Positions 41,693 through 49,860 of a DNA stretch of 64,000 bases are shown here, in pieces. The notes under the pieces are model-generated. The model did no database searches, was not told the DNA's origin, and saw only the letters and a list, made by a program, of their open reading frames with translations. The DNA comes from Actinopolyspora mzabensis (GTDB taxonomy: Bacteria > Actinomycetota > Actinomycetes > Mycobacteriales > Pseudonocardiaceae), in contig NZ_FNFM01000009.1 in NCBI RefSeq assembly GCF_900101095.1, positions 197,709-261,708 of the forward strand, in the 5' to 3' direction. The position numbers and the translations under genes were made by a program. The first letter of the stretch is position 1; each line of letters starts with the position of its first letter.

Positions 41693-42790
41693 ATGACGAG
41701 TCCCGACGACCACGCGCCGACCAGCGGTGCGGAGGCCGTGGTGCTCGTGGGTGGCCGAGGCACGCGGTTGCGGCCGCTGACCCTGTCCGCCCCCAAACCG
41801 ATGCTGCCCACTGCCGGAGTGCCGTTCCTGACCCACCTGCTCTCGCGGATCCGCGCCGCGGGGGTCACCAGGGTGATACTCAGCACCTCCTACCGGGCCG
41901 AGACCTTCACCGAGTACTTCGGTGACGGTTCCGGCATGGGGCTGGAGCTGGAGTACGTGGTGGAGCACGAGCCGCTGGACACCGCCGGTGCGATCCGCAA
42001 CGTGGCGGACCGGCTGCGGGAACCCGATGTGCTGGTGTTCAACGGGGACATCCTCTCCGGCGTGGACCTGCCCGCGCTGCTGGGCGAGCACCGCGCGGAT
42101 GCGGCCGACGTCACACTGCACCTGGTCAGGGTGGACGATCCCGGCCGGTTCGGCTGTGTGCCCACCGACGAGGACGGCAGGGTGACCGCTTTCCTGGAGA
42201 AGACGCCGAATCCTCCGGTGGACCAGGTCAACGCGGGGTGTTACGTCTTCCGTCGTGAGGTGATCGACGGGATTCCCGGGGACCGTCCCGTCTCGGTGGA
42301 GCGCGAGACGTTCCCGGGACTGCTGGAGTCCGGAGCGCGGTTGCACGGGTACGTGGACTCCAGCTACTGGCTGGATCTGGGCACGCCCGCCGCTTTCGCG
42401 CGCGGCTCGGCGGATCTGGTCCGGGGCGTCGCTCCCACGGAGGCGCTCGACGGCCGGGTGGGGGAGTCGCTGGTGCTGCCCGGTGCCTCGATCGCCGAGA
42501 GCGCCTCACTGGGGGGAGGTACCACGGTCGGTGCGGACTGCGTCGTGTCCGAACGGGCAGCGCTTTCGGGGGCCACGCTGTTCGACGGGGCCAGGGTTGA
42601 GGCCGGTGCCGAGATCGCCGACAGCGTCGTGGGAGCGGGGGCCGTTATCGGGGCGGGCACGGTGCTGCGTGGTGCCGTGGTCGCCGACGGTGCCGTGGTC
42701 GGCGCGGGCTGCGAACTGCTCGAAGGCGTGCGCGTCTGGCCCGGCGTGGAACTGCCCGCCGGTGGGGTGCGCTTCTCGCACGACTGCTGA
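41693..42790 (+). CDS. mannose-1-phosphate guanylyltransferase (GDP-mannose pyrophosphorylase)
   Basis: Makes GDP-mannose from mannose-1-phosphate and GTP, for mannolipids and mannosylated envelope glycans. The 365-aa protein has the nucleotidyltransferase signature VLVGGRGTRLRPLTLSAPKPMLP, then VFNGDIL as the metal-binding motif. The C-terminal third is a left-handed beta-helix with hexapeptide repeats (VGESLVLPGASIAESASLGGGTTVGADCVV). It corresponds to Rv3264c, called manB in M. tuberculosis. ATG 41693 is preferred to 41687 for better spacing from the GGAGG site. Confidence 0.9.
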   Translation: MTSPDDHAPTSGAEAVVLVGGRGTRLRPLTLSAPKPMLPTAGVPFLTHLLSRIRAAGVTRVILSTSYRAETFTEYFGDGSGMGLELEYVVEHEPLDTAGAIRNVADRLREPDVLVFNGDILSGVDLPALLGEHRADAADVTLHLVRVDDPGRFGCVPTDEDGRVTAFLEKTPNPPVDQVNAGCYVFRREVIDGIPGDRPVSVERETFPGLLESGARLHGYVDSSYWLDLGTPAAFARGSADLVRGVAPTEALDGRVGESLVLPGASIAESASLGGGTTVGADCVVSERAALSGATLFDGARVEAGAEIADSVVGAGAVIGAGTVLRGAVVADGAVVGAGCELLEGVRVWPGVELPAGGVRFSHDC

Positions 42791-42798
42791 GGGAGCGG

Positions 42799-42948
42799 AT
42801 GTCGGAGGAAGAAGCGCGGTTCGCGCGAAATCTTGCACTGACCGAACTGCAGCCGGTGGGCGGTGGCCCGCTGAGCATGGACGAGATCGTCGAGGCAGTG
42901 CGCGCGGTCCGTGAGGAAGCTCCGGGACAGGAAAACGGTCCGAAATGA
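42799..42948 (+). CDS. 49-aa small protein downstream of GDP-mannose pyrophosphorylase
   Basis: A short gene starting 8 bp after the pyrophosphorylase stop with a GGGAGCGG site. It encodes an acidic peptide with two helices: MSEEEARFARNLALTEL and SMDEIVEAVRAVREEA. The tight coupling and the low-repeat, helix-forming composition support a real gene. The sequence around 42815-42830 (TTCGCGCGAAAT) resembles the family B palindrome core, so the coding region may have incorporated a degenerate repeat. Function unknown. Confidence 0.5.
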   Translation: MSEEEARFARNLALTELQPVGGGPLSMDEIVEAVRAVREEAPGQENGPK

Positions 42949-43131
42949 GCATTTCGCCGAGCAGCGGGTGATCGTATCGACACCGACCTCGTCGGAACGG
43001 GAGTGGACGGAGAACCTGGGCTACGAGTGGGTGGGGTGGCCCCGCCCCCCAGGGCCGGCACCGGGCGGTTTACGAAACTCCCCGGCTGAGAGACGAGCCC
43101 GGCTCGGTGAACGAGCGATGCGCCACGGGTG

Positions 43132-43160
43132 AGCCGGCGATTTCGCGAGAAATCTACGGA
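43132..43160. repeat. short palindrome family B copy
   Basis: GCCGGCGATTTC, GCGA, GAAATCTACGG. It lies 6 bp beyond the stop end of the broken DUF397 gene. A degenerate copy (TTGCGAAATCGACAGG) near 44017 lies on the other side of the neighbouring membrane-protein gene. Confidence 0.7.
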
Positions 43161-43166
43161 CAGCCC

Positions 43167-43256
43167 TCAGCCGCGCAGGCTGTGCGGGAAGACCCGCCCC
43201 TGCTGGTGGTCGAAGGTCAGCACCGCGCCCTGGCGCCCTCGGAGTCGCGGGCGGCG
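43167..43256 (-). pseudogene. truncated, frameshifted DUF397 remnant
   Basis: On the minus strand the last 22 codons before the stop at 43167 read RQGAVLTFDHQQGRVFPHSLRG, matching the C-terminus of the intact DUF397 at 45837-46034 (RQGAVLTFDQHQWRAFLHSLRG). Just upstream ARDSEGA continues the match (ARDSKDR) but in another frame, showing a one-base deletion, and the N-terminal half is absent. It is a decayed paralogue. Confidence 0.75.
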
Positions 43257-43266
43257 CCCGCGCCGC

Positions 43267-43896
43267 TCACTCCCCTCGGAACCGCAGCGGGTTGTCGAGG
43301 TCGAGGAAGGTCCGGGCGAGTTTGTTGGTCTCGGCGCCGTTGCCGCGCACCGAGTGCAGGATGCCGTTGTAGACGAGGTCCCACAGCTCGCGGTTCATCT
43401 GAAGGTTGTGTAGCGGAGCGTACGTGCTGTTTCCGTGTTCGTCCGTGAGCTCAAGATAACGTGATGCTCCACCGGTCGTGATCTTCACCGTGGTGAGCTC
43501 GTAGGTGCCGACGAATCCGCTCTTCCCGTAGCGCAGCCAGTCCGCGCCAGCGGAAATGCGGATGGCTCTCCCCATGAACAGGAACGGTATCGGTGAAAGA
43601 ACGACGAACAGCCACAGCCACCACGTCGTCATCCAACTGAATCCAGTGTCCCTGATGCAGAAGAAGACGAACATGATGGTCGCCATGATCGCACCGAGTG
43701 TCACGGAGTAACCCCGTGTGGGACGGAACCATTCGAGTACGGGGCCGTATCCGTCGGGTGGTTGAGGTACTTGGTGCTCACCTCCGGGACGTTTGTCCTC
43801 GGCACGCTTCCAATCCGGTTCGAGCGGCGCGCGTGGTGGCCGTGGTTCTCCGGTCCTGGGGTCGGGTTTGGGCGGCAGTCCGGCTGTGTGGCTCAT
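43267..43896 (-). CDS. hypothetical membrane protein of the DUF397 cassette, paralogue 1
   Basis: A 209-aa protein: a Pro/Arg-rich cytoplasmic start (LPPKPDPRTGEPRPPRAPLEPD), two membrane helices (about 67-90 and 92-112), and a C-terminal soluble domain ending RELWDLVYNGILHSVRGNGAETN, LDLDNPLRFRGE. It is a clear paralogue of the protein at 46100-46723: both share the N-terminus, the ELWDLVYNGILHSV block and the DNPLRFRG end. It was probably duplicated together with the DUF397 gene downstream, which is broken in this copy. Confidence 0.75.
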   Translation of the reverse strand: MSHTAGLPPKPDPRTGEPRPPRAPLEPDWKRAEDKRPGGEHQVPQPPDGYGPVLEWFRPTRGYSVTLGAIMATIMFVFFCIRDTGFSWMTTWWLWLFVVLSPIPFLFMGRAIRISAGADWLRYGKSGFVGTYELTTVKITTGGASRYLELTDEHGNSTYAPLHNLQMNRELWDLVYNGILHSVRGNGAETNKLARTFLDLDNPLRFRGE

Positions 43897-43907
43897 GGGT
43901 GCTCGTT

Positions 43908-44039
43908 TCAGAAGATGTCACCGACGAAGTCGCCGACCGCGCCCGCGGCGTCGCTGATCGCCAACGGTCCTCCCCAGCCTGCCGAAAGTGAATCAGTGGG
44001 CAGGGTGTCACTCTGAATTGCGAAATCGACAGGGTGCTG
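43908..44039 (-). pseudogene. possible 3' end of a decayed gene
   Basis: On the minus strand a frame without ATG or GTG start reads QSDTLPTDSLSAGWGGPLAISDAAGAVGDFVGDIF to a stop 11 bp before the membrane-protein start. The Gly/Ala helix ending DFVGDIF looks like the natural C-terminus of a protein, but only about 43 codons are open. It is a candidate remnant. The rest of 43897-44153 shows nothing. Confidence 0.3.
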
Positions 44040-44153
44040 CTACTCAGAAGGATCGGTTTCCTGCCGAGCATCACAGTAGGCTGGCGGCACGACGTGATCC
44101 GTGCCGCCATGCGCGGGATCATTCCTCGAGTCGATGTTCTTCCCGTGATGTGC

Positions 44154-44450
44154 TCATTCACTCTCACCTGTCAGACGACGGATCGCGGCTCGGCGTCGCG
44201 CTTCCTCGTCCTCGTTCAGGCGTAGTTGCTCCATCCGGCCGCAGGCCAGTGACATGCAGGTGTCGCAGGTGGGCATCAGCCAGTCCACCTCGGTCGGGTC
44301 GATCAGTTCGACGTCCTCGCCGCACAGCGTCGTTCGTCGCTGCCCCGGTCTGGGGCGTAGTTCCGGCGACAGCGCGTGCCGCCAGCCCGCCACCGGCTGC
44401 CACCACACCACCGGTCCCCGCCAGCGCAGCGTTTCCTCGGGAAGCGTCAT
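44154..44450 (-). CDS. hypothetical zinc-binding-like small protein beside XRE regulator
   Basis: A 98-aa protein with a Trp-rich N-terminal half (LRWRGPVVWWQPVAGWRHAL) and a cysteine cluster: C43, C62, C65, C70 with H25, in TTLCGEDVEL and TCDTCMSLACGRM. This could bind one zinc. The C-terminus is a charged helix. ATG 44450 is chosen for its GAAAGGAACG site; the longer frame would run into the operator. It is divergent from an XRE/DUF5753 gene and shares a symmetric operator. No function known. Confidence 0.7.
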   Translation of the reverse strand: MTLPEETLRWRGPVVWWQPVAGWRHALSPELRPRPGQRRTTLCGEDVELIDPTEVDWLMPTCDTCMSLACGRMEQLRLNEDEEARRRAAIRRLTGESE

Positions 44451-44542
44451 GGTCGTTCCTTTCCTCGCTTTTCGTGAGTGAGGCCGACTCGATAGCTGTT
44501 CGCTGGGAAAAGTTCCAGACTCGTCAGCTCCGGTCGACACTT

Positions 44543-44580
44543 TGGCACATTACTAGGCACATGTGCCGGTGTAAGTGCCA
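44543..44580. promoter_or_regulatory. 38-bp symmetric operator with four half-sites
   Basis: TGGCAC, 7 bp, GGCACATGTGCC, 7 bp, GTGCCA, all perfectly symmetric about 44561/44562. It lies between the divergent zinc-protein and XRE genes and is probably bound cooperatively by two XRE dimers. Confidence 0.75.
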
Positions 44581-44659
44581 CAAGTAGGTGAATTTCAGTG
44601 GGCGAACATGATGCTGGGAAACTGGAGCCGGAAGTGGGTGAGCACACGGAGGTTCGCTG

Positions 44660-45511
44660 GTGGCCGACAGATCAGATCCGTCCGCGTTGCGCTGGTTGAT
44701 AGGCAACGAGCTACGCCTCGCGCGTATCGCTTCGGGCAGGACTCAGAGCGCTGCCGCCAAGGCGCTCGGGTGCACCCACTCGAAGATCAACTATCTGGAG
44801 ATCGGCCGTAACCAGCAACATCCCGAGGAAGTGACCACGTTGCTGCGGTTCTACGCAGCCGACGAGGCGCAGATCGACCGGTTGGCTTCACTCTCCGGCA
44901 GAGCCGATCAGGGAACCTGGTGGGCCGCCTTCTCGGACGTGGTGCCGGACTGGATGAAGACATTCGTCGGGCTGGAGGGGCTGGCCACACGGGAGTTCAT
45001 GTACGAACCGCTGGCGCTGCCGGGACTGGTGCAGACTCCGGATTACGCGCAGGCCCTGTTGGCCGATAACCTTCGAGTGAGCGCTATCGACGCCGAACGC
45101 GTCGTCAAGCTCCGGATGGAGCGTCAGCAGCGACTCTTCGACGGGAACTCGCCGCTCGACTTCCAGACGGTCATAGAGGAGTCGGTGCTCGACCGACTCG
45201 TCGGTGGGGCGGAAGTGATGGCCTCGCAACTGCGGCACTTGCTCGAACTCGCAAGCCGGGACAACGTGACCATGCACGTGATGCCGTTGTCCGTGCCGGT
45301 ACACGACGGTCTCGATGGTGAGTTCAGCGTGCTCGACTTCGAGGAAGCGAAGTCGGTGGGCTACATCGAGTACCCGAACGGTGCGGTCTACATCCAGGAC
45401 GAGAATCAGGTAGCGGCTTACGGAAAAGCCGCTGAGAGGCTCTGTTCGGTTGCGCTCACCCAAGAGGAGTCGATCGACGAGATCGCGAAACGAGCGCGAG
45501 CGTTGAGCTGA
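44660..45511 (+). CDS. XRE-family regulator with DUF5753 domain
   Basis: A 283-aa DNA-binding regulator: helix-turn-helix near 12-65 (LIGNELRLARIASGRTQSAAAKALGCTHSKINYLEIG), then the DUF5753 region with LATREFMYEPLALPGLVQTPDYAQALL, VIEESVLDRLVGG and VTMHVMPLSV. GTG 44660 has GGAGG about 6 nt upstream. The DUF397 gene follows after 16 bp. This is the second such pair in the window, not a recent duplicate of the first (the DUF5753 parts differ widely). Confidence 0.91.
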   Translation: MADRSDPSALRWLIGNELRLARIASGRTQSAAAKALGCTHSKINYLEIGRNQQHPEEVTTLLRFYAADEAQIDRLASLSGRADQGTWWAAFSDVVPDWMKTFVGLEGLATREFMYEPLALPGLVQTPDYAQALLADNLRVSAIDAERVVKLRMERQQRLFDGNSPLDFQTVIEESVLDRLVGGAEVMASQLRHLLELASRDNVTMHVMPLSVPVHDGLDGEFSVLDFEEAKSVGYIEYPNGAVYIQDENQVAAYGKAAERLCSVALTQEESIDEIAKRARALS

Positions 45512-45527
45512 CTACGGAAGGAATGCG

Positions 45528-45716
45528 ATGGATCGGTTAACCTGGCGTACTTCCAGTTACACCAGCAACGGCGCGAACTGCGTCGAGGTGGGACTGGGCG
45601 GCGACGCGGTGGCCGTGCGGGACTCGAAGGCTCCCGAGCACGGGACGCTGCGTTTCACCGAGGCGCGGTGGCTCGACTTCCTGGGAACACTGCGCGGTGC
45701 GGTGAACGACCGCTGA
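45528..45716 (+). CDS. DUF397 domain protein
   Basis: A 62-aa DUF397 protein: DRLTWRTSSYTSNGANCVEVGLGG, DAVAVRDSKAPEHGTLRFTEARWLDFLGTLR. It lies 16 bp after the XRE gene with a GGAAGGAATG site, forming the usual regulator pair. Confidence 0.92.
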   Translation: MDRLTWRTSSYTSNGANCVEVGLGGDAVAVRDSKAPEHGTLRFTEARWLDFLGTLRGAVNDR

Positions 45717-45742
45717 GGTAGTACCCGGCCGCAGCCCCGGTC

Positions 45743-45804
45743 GGCCGTCAATTTCTCGCGAAATCGCCGCCCAGCCGGGAGGATGCGGCCGTCACCAGCG
45801 GCGT
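45743..45804. repeat. 62-bp direct repeat, left copy (contains family B palindrome)
   Basis: It matches 46799-46860 at 61 of 62 positions. It includes a family B palindrome (AATTTCTCGCGAAATC) and an exact copy of the 3' end of the NUDIX gene. The two copies flank a 1-kb cassette. Confidence 0.85.
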
Positions 45805-45836
45805 TGGATCGTCGTCGTCCGCGGTTTTCCCGGTGC

Positions 45837-46034
45837 TTACCCGCGCAGGCTGTGCAGGAAGGCCCGCCACTGGTGTTGGTCGAAGGTCAGCACCGCGCCT
45901 TGGCGGTCCTTGGAGTCGCGGGCGGTGACCGCGCCGGGCAGCGCCGAGACCTCGACGCACGCGCCGTTGTTGCCGCTGTAGCTGGATACCCGCCAGTCGA
46001 GACGGCGGTCCTTGCCGGGGTTCTTGCCGGTCAT
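45837..46034 (-). CDS. DUF397 domain protein
   Basis: A 65-aa DUF397 protein: DWRVSSYSGNNGACVEVSALPGAVTARDSKDRQGAVLTFDQHQWRAF, ending LHSLRG. It is not next to an XRE gene of its own on this strand, but follows the paralogous membrane protein by 65 bp. It gives the template for the broken copy at 43167-43256. It may modulate an XRE protein encoded elsewhere, possibly the one at 44660. Confidence 0.9.
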   Translation of the reverse strand: MTGKNPGKDRRLDWRVSSYSGNNGACVEVSALPGAVTARDSKDRQGAVLTFDQHQWRAFLHSLRG

Positions 46035-46099
46035 CGTTCACCTCTCGCTCGGCGGTTCGGTGTGCGGCGGCAGGGAAGCGTCGGGAACCGCGCCGCTCA

Positions 46100-46723
46100 C
46101 TATCCCCGGAAGCGCAAGGGGTCGTCGAGTTCGAGTGAATCGCGGGTGGATTGGCTGATCGTGGCCCCGTTGACATGCACCGAGTGCAGGATGCCGTTGT
46201 AGACGAGGTCCCACAGCTCGGTGTTCCGCTGCGGATCGTCGAGATAGGAGGAGAACTCGTTGCCGTGGACGTCGACGAGCCGCAGCGACTGGTGCAGCTT
46301 CGTTCCGGTTACTTCGACCAAGGCGAGCTGATAGGTCAGCACGAAGTCCCCGTTCTCGTGGGCCAACCAGTCGACCCCGGCGGACAGGCTCGGATTGTGC
46401 TTCCGTAGCCCGGAAATCAACGCCCAAGAGCCCAGTGTGACCCAGAAAACCAGCACTCGTGGCAGATCGACCCCGCCCATGAAGACACCGATCACGAAGA
46501 TGACGGACACCAGGGTCAATCTGGCCAGCAGGGAGCGTAACCGGGAGTGGTGGAACCACTCGACCATCGGAGACGCCTCGTGCGGCGGCCGTGGTGCGTT
46601 GTGCTGCTTACCCCGCTTGGTCGCCGCGTTCCGGTTTCGGTCTCTGACCAGCGGTGCGTGCGGTGGACGAGGCTGCCCGGTGCGCGGGTCGGGGCAGGGC
46701 GGCAGTGTGGCCGGGTGGCTCAT
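46100..46723 (-). CDS. hypothetical membrane protein of the DUF397 cassette, paralogue 2
   Basis: A 207-aa protein, paralogue of 43267-43896: SHPATLPPCPDPRTGQPRPPHAPLVRD at the start, two membrane helices (about 65-85 and 88-106), and ending TELWDLVYNGILHSVHVNGA, LELDDPLRFRG. ATG 46723 is fixed by alignment with the paralogue: both share AACGAGCACCC directly before the ATG. It lies inside the 62-bp direct repeats with the DUF397 gene, so the pair moves as a unit. Function unknown. Confidence 0.75.
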   Translation of the reverse strand: MSHPATLPPCPDPRTGQPRPPHAPLVRDRNRNAATKRGKQHNAPRPPHEASPMVEWFHHSRLRSLLARLTLVSVIFVIGVFMGGVDLPRVLVFWVTLGSWALISGLRKHNPSLSAGVDWLAHENGDFVLTYQLALVEVTGTKLHQSLRLVDVHGNEFSSYLDDPQRNTELWDLVYNGILHSVHVNGATISQSTRDSLELDDPLRFRG

Positions 46724-46798
46724 GGGTGCTCGTTCCGGTCGGCGTGTTCCGGGCCTCGGGGATCGGACCAGCGTTCGGATATCGGATCCGCCCCGGAC

Positions 46799-46860
46799 GG
46801 CCGTCAATTTCTCGCGAAATCGCCGCCCAGCCGGGAGGACGCGGCCGTCACCAGCGGCGT
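46799..46860. repeat. 62-bp direct repeat, right copy
   Basis: One mismatch from 45743-45804. It overlaps the 3' end of the NUDIX gene, whose last codons (GGDFARN and stop) lie in the embedded family B palindrome. Confidence 0.85.
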
Positions 46861-47382
46861 GAGATCGCCACCGCCGGGCAGCGAACCCAGCGGCCACCAG
46901 CGCAGGTCCACCGACTCCTCGCTGCGGCGCGGCACGGCCCCGGAGGGCGCGCGCACCACGAACCGCACGTCGAAGTGGCGGGTCGGTTTGCCCAACGAGC
47001 AGGTGACCGGGTGCACGTCCAGGTGCACCGGGTCGGGATTAACCACCAGCCCCTCGACGCCGGACTCCTCGGTGGCCTCCCGCAACGCCGCGGCGGCCAG
47101 CGTCTCGTCCGCGGGCTCGCAGTGCCCGCCCAGCTGCAACCACCGGCCGACCCTGGGGTGCAGCGTCAGCATGGTGTGCTCGCCGCTGTCGTCCAACACC
47201 AGCGCCGAACAGGTCACGTGGCCCGGTTCGCACTCCCGCAGGCAGGCGTCGCCGCGCGCCCGCAGCAGGCCCACGAAGGCGTGCCGCAGCGCCTCCTGCC
47301 CCGGATCGGGCGCTCCACCGGCCACTGTGGGCGGTGTCCAGTCCTCCAGCGTGTGCAACGCGTCGGTGTGCGGCCCGTTCAA
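46804..47382 (-). CDS. NUDIX hydrolase downstream of fbiB
   Basis: A 192-aa NUDIX protein: [31 protein letters not shown] carries the Nudix box ([22 protein letters not shown], near 90-115; the usual REXXEE core is present). It probably hydrolyses a nucleoside diphosphate derivative, perhaps linked to F420 or FMN metabolism given its place. TTG 47382 overlaps the fbiB stop (TTGA), so it is coupled to fbiB. Its last seven codons come from a family B palindrome, suggesting the repeat replaced or extended the original end. Confidence 0.85.
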   Translation of the reverse strand: MNGPHTDALHTLEDWTPPTVAGGAPDPGQEALRHAFVGLLRARGDACLRECEPGHVTCSALVLDDSGEHTMLTLHPRVGRWLQLGGHCEPADETLAAAALREATEESGVEGLVVNPDPVHLDVHPVTCSLGKPTRHFDVRFVVRAPSGAVPRRSEESVDLRWWPLGSLPGGGDLTPLVTAASSRLGGDFARN

Positions 47383-48722
47383 AGTTCCACCAAACCCTCT
47401 TCCGGATCGCGCGGCTCTCGCGGCCCCTCGGGCGGCTCGGCCGGGTACCCCACTGCCACCGCCCCCAGCGGCTCCCAGTGCTCGGGCAGTTCCAGCGTGT
47501 GCCGCACCACCTCGGGGCAGAACAGCGTGGAGGAGACCCAGCAGGAGCCGATGTCCTCGGCGGCCAGCGAGACCAGCAGGTTCTGCACGGCGGCCCCGCC
47601 CGCGACCACGAACATCGAGCGTTCGGCGTCGGTGCGGCGCTCGTCCGGGTAGTCGTGCGCGCCGTCCCGGAGCAGGAACGGCACCACCAGCTCCGGCGCG
47701 TCGTAGAGCAGGTTCCCCCTCCCGACGCGGCGGCGGGCCCGCTCCTCGGAGAGCCCGTCCGCGCGGAGGTCCTCCAGCCACGCGGTCCGCATCGCGTCCA
47801 GCAGCTTGCCGCGCAGTGCGCGGTCCCGCAGCCACACGAACCGCACCGGTCGGGTGTGGTGCGGGGCGGGCGCGGTCAACGCCGCACCCACCGCCCGGCG
47901 CAGCGCCTCGGCGTCCACCGGTGTGTCGGCGAACTCGCGCACCGAGCGGCGCAGCAGCACCGCCTCGCCGCGTCCCTGCGCGATCGCCTCGGCGGTTCCC
48001 AGCCGGAACAGGTCCTCCTCGACGGTGCGCACCAGGTCACCCGCTCGTGAACCGTCGTCGCGCTCGTCTATCCCGCGCACCACCGCCACCGGGGTTCTGC
48101 CCAGCTTGCCCTTGACCAGGTCGGCGGCGCCCGCGATCTCGTCCGCCACCGCCACCTCGGTGACCTCCAGCGCGTTGCCGAGCGAGTCCGTGCTGCCCGC
48201 GTAGCGGTGCAGCACCGCCACGCCCGCCGAACCGATCGCCACGTCGGTCTGGCCGAGCCGCCAGGCTCGCCCCATCGTGTCGGTGATCACCACGGCCACC
48301 CGGATCCCGGCCCGCTCGGCCAGCTCGGCGCGCAACCGCTCCGCCGTGGTGTCGGGATCGCGGGGCAGCAGCGCGATCTGGTCGGTGGCCACGTTGGACG
48401 CGTCCACCCCGGATGCCGCCTGCACTATGCCGAGCTTGTTCTGCGTGATCAGCGTCCTGCCCTTGCGGGCCAGCACGTGCTCGGCCTCGGCCAGCACCTG
48501 TTCGCGCCGCAGCGCGTCCCGCTCCTCGGGATCCGACGGAGTGTCCATGACCCGGCCCTCGATCTTGGACACGATCTTGCTGGTGATCACCAGGACGTCG
48601 TCGTCGCGCAGCCAGGGCGCCGCCGCCAGCAACGCCCCCGCGAGATCGTCGCCCGCCGCGAACTCCGGCAGTCCCGCAACGGGCTGGACCCGCAGTTCCT
48701 CGTCGGCGGCGTGGTCGTTCAT
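47379..48722 (-). CDS. fbiB: coenzyme F420:L-glutamate ligase FbiB
   Basis: Adds gamma-linked glutamates to F420-0; the C-terminal FMN-binding nitroreductase domain is used in actinobacterial F420 maturation (reduction of dehydro-F420). The 447-aa two-domain protein has a CofE-like N-terminus ([53 protein letters not shown]) to about 240. The nitroreductase domain (about 255-440) has [21 protein letters not shown] and [19 protein letters not shown]-type segments. ATG 48722 overlaps the fbiA stop (ATGA). It is coupled to fbiA and the NUDIX gene. Confidence 0.95.
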   Translation of the reverse strand: MNDHAADEELRVQPVAGLPEFAAGDDLAGALLAAAPWLRDDDVLVITSKIVSKIEGRVMDTPSDPEERDALRREQVLAEAEHVLARKGRTLITQNKLGIVQAASGVDASNVATDQIALLPRDPDTTAERLRAELAERAGIRVAVVITDTMGRAWRLGQTDVAIGSAGVAVLHRYAGSTDSLGNALEVTEVAVADEIAGAADLVKGKLGRTPVAVVRGIDERDDGSRAGDLVRTVEEDLFRLGTAEAIAQGRGEAVLLRRSVREFADTPVDAEALRRAVGAALTAPAPHHTRPVRFVWLRDRALRGKLLDAMRTAWLEDLRADGLSEERARRRVGRGNLLYDAPELVVPFLLRDGAHDYPDERRTDAERSMFVVAGGAAVQNLLVSLAAEDIGSCWVSSTLFCPEVVRHTLELPEHWEPLGAVAVGYPAEPPEGPREPRDPEEGLVEL

Positions 48723-49729
48723 GCGCTCACCTCCGGAGCGGCCACCCCGCCGATGTCGAGGGCCACCCGCGCCATCTCCGCGCTCGCCGCGGTGTCCGAC
48801 ATGAGCAGCGGCACCGAACGGGTCGCCACACCCGGCACCTGGGCGGTGTCGGTGCTGTGGACCAGCCAGGCGTCCAGGATGCCCTCCCCGGAGGTGGAGC
48901 GGGAACCGTAGTGCTCGCCCACCGCCTGGGCGGTGCTGCTCACCCCGATCGCGCGCAGGCAGGCGTCGGCCATGCCGCGCACCGCCCCGCCGCTGATGAT
49001 CGGGGAGAGCCCGACCACGGCCGCCGTGGTCTCGCGCAGCGCCGCACGTACCCCCGGCACGGCCAGCATCGTCCCGATGCTGACCACCGGGTTGGACGGC
49101 GCCACCAGCACGATGTCGGCCTCGTTGATCGCCTCGATGGCCCCTTCGTGGGCGGTCGCCTCGTCCGCGCCGACCGGAACGATCGCGCTGGCCTCGGGCT
49201 TGGCGCCGTAGCGCACCCACCACTCCTGGAAGTGCACCGCTCGGGCACCCGAGCCGGAAGGGTCCTCGATCGCCACGTGCGTCTCGACGCGGTCGTCGGT
49301 CACCGGCAGCAGCCGCACGCCCGGCCGCCACCGGTCGCACAGCGCCTCGGTGATCTCCGAGAGCGGATACCCGGCCCGCAGCATCCTGGTGCGGATCAGG
49401 TGGGTGGCGATGTCGCGGTCACCCAGGCCGAACCAGGTGGGTTCGGCCTCGTAGGCGGCCAGCTCCTCCGAGACCGACCAGGTCTCCGACGCGCGGCCCC
49501 ACCCCTTGCCGGTGTCGATGCCACCGCCGAGGGTGTACATGCAGGTGTCCAGGTCCGGGCACACCCGCAGACCGTGCATCCAGACGTCGTCGGCGATGTT
49601 GACTATCGCGGAGACCTCGTGCGGTGCGGACCCCTCGGGCTCGCCGACCGGGGGCAGCCCCAGGGCCTGCTTGACGCCGAGCAGGAACTGCGCACCACCG
49701 ACTCCGCCGACCAGTACTGCGACCTTCAC
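48719..49729 (-). CDS. fbiA: F420 biosynthesis protein FbiA (CofD-type phospholactate/PEP transferase)
   Basis: Transfers the phosphoenolpyruvyl (in actinobacteria) or phospholactyl moiety onto FO to give the F420-0 precursor. The 336-aa protein has [47 protein letters not shown], and [17 protein letters not shown] as CofD signatures. GTG 49729 has GGAGG upstream. It is the first gene of the fbiA-fbiB-NUDIX operon and lies divergent from nothing close; the M50 protease gene is upstream on the same strand. Confidence 0.95.
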   Translation of the reverse strand: MKVAVLVGGVGGAQFLLGVKQALGLPPVGEPEGSAPHEVSAIVNIADDVWMHGLRVCPDLDTCMYTLGGGIDTGKGWGRASETWSVSEELAAYEAEPTWFGLGDRDIATHLIRTRMLRAGYPLSEITEALCDRWRPGVRLLPVTDDRVETHVAIEDPSGSGARAVHFQEWWVRYGAKPEASAIVPVGADEATAHEGAIEAINEADIVLVAPSNPVVSIGTMLAVPGVRAALRETTAAVVGLSPIISGGAVRGMADACLRAIGVSSTAQAVGEHYGSRSTSGEGILDAWLVHSTDTAQVPGVATRSVPLLMSDTAASAEMARVALDIGGVAAPEVSA

Positions 49730-49860
49730 GTCCCGAATCCTCCCACGGGCGGGGGCGGGGGCTGTCCCGCGGCTTGGTGGACCCCGCCCGCGACAACCGG
49801 TGCCGGGCGGAGCGCTGGGCCGCCCGGCGTGCTCGCCCGTGGCGGGTCACGCGACGAGCG

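Noticed and set aside
42911-43132. 73-codon plus-strand frame after the 49-aa gene
   Set aside because: It has no ribosome-binding site, overlaps a better gene, and ends in a palindrome copy.
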